Source: Caballeronia ptereochthonis
GTDB lineage: Bacteria; Pseudomonadota; Gammaproteobacteria; Burkholderiales; Burkholderiaceae
NCBI RefSeq assembly: GCF_001545075.1
Contig: NZ_FCOB02000015.1
Coordinates: 119,066 to 183,065 of the forward strand
DNA: 64,000 nucleotides
Reading direction: 5' to 3'
A model generated the notes under the pieces. That model saw only the letters and a list, made by a program, of their open reading frames with translations, was not told the DNA's origin and did no database searches. Position numbers and translations under genes: made by a program. Below, piece after piece: positions 63,846 to 64,000 of this stretch (position 1 is its first letter; each line of letters starts with the position of its first letter).

Positions 63846-64000
63846 ATGAAGACGAAAGCAGCAATTGCATGGGAAGCGGGCAAGCCTCTGACGATCGAGG
63901 AAGTCGATCTCGAAGGCCCGCGTGCGGGTGAAGTGCTGATCGAGGTCAAGGCGACCGGCATTTGCCATACCGATTACTACACGCTTTCGGGCGCGGACCC
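63846..64000 (+). CDS. frmA: S-(hydroxymethyl)glutathione dehydrogenase (class III ADH), partial
   Basis: Only the first 51 codons are in the window; the gene runs off the right edge. The start [25 protein letters not shown], then [24 protein letters not shown] with the catalytic-zinc Cys and its HTD neighbour, is diagnostic of the glutathione-dependent formaldehyde dehydrogenase (FrmA/AdhC/FlhA). It oxidises S-hydroxymethylglutathione with NAD+ in formaldehyde detoxification. AAGGAG is well placed before the ATG. It starts 38 bases after the isomerase stop, so it may share its transcript. Confidence 0.93.
   Translation, partial: MKTKAAIAWEAGKPLTIEEVDLEGPRAGEVLIEVKATGICHTDYYTLSGAD

Overview
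The window is a high-GC chromosomal segment of a betaproteobacterium of the Burkholderiaceae, most likely Paraburkholderia, Caballeronia or Burkholderia. The evidence is the gene order recA-recX-DUF2889-sucC-sucD-terC-pilin-pglL-moaC, the purC-purE-purK-sua5 cluster, the pgk-pyk-fba cluster, and the style of the RND efflux and trimeric adhesin genes. Nearly all of it is densely packed chromosomal backbone. No insertion sequence, phage gene, rRNA operon or CRISPR array was seen.

Layout. 1-1.1 kb: a lower-GC four-helix membrane protein of unknown function next to the 3' end of a tRNA(CAU), which may be the edge of an island. 1.2-5.4 kb: an MHS-type symporter and a TctD/TctE-like two-component system. 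5.6-14.4 kb: recA behind a perfect LexA box, recX with a long N-terminal extension, a DUF2889 protein, succinyl-CoA synthetase, a TerC protein, a type IV pilin and its likely O-oligosaccharyltransferase PglL. 14.4-22 kb: moaC, an M48 protease with TPR-like tail, then a minus-strand run from ilvE through a zinc-ribbon protein and waaF to a YheT hydrolase. 22-32 kb: azlCD, lower glycolysis (pgk, pyk, fba) and purine genes (purC, purE, purK) with sua5.

32-46 kb: a GDSL esterase lipoprotein, dacB, a QseB/PmrA-like two-component system, a YadA-type trimeric autotransporter adhesin, a repeat-rich spacer, degP, small envelope proteins, a CoxG-like protein and a divergent GlxA-type regulator/isochorismatase pair. 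PmrA-box-like direct repeats (TTAAG half-sites, 11-bp period) precede both the response regulator and degP. This suggests one envelope-stress circuit: self-regulated signalling, a surface adhesin, and the periplasmic protease/chaperone that handles outer-membrane clients.

46-59 kb: a TetR repressor gene diverges from a complete AcrAB-TolC-type efflux operon through a perfect 20-bp palindrome. A second complete efflux operon of the same make-up follows directly but has no regulator gene or palindrome of its own. 59-64 kb: an NCS2 nucleobase permease, an FGGY sugar kinase, an AGE-family sugar isomerase and the start of a glutathione-dependent formaldehyde dehydrogenase, cut by the window end.

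The most unusual signals are the tandem efflux operons, the pilin with a proline/alanine/serine-rich disulfide loop next to its glycosyltransferase, the shared direct-repeat operator for the two-component system and degP, and the 20-mer repeat array between two look-alike terminators upstream of degP.
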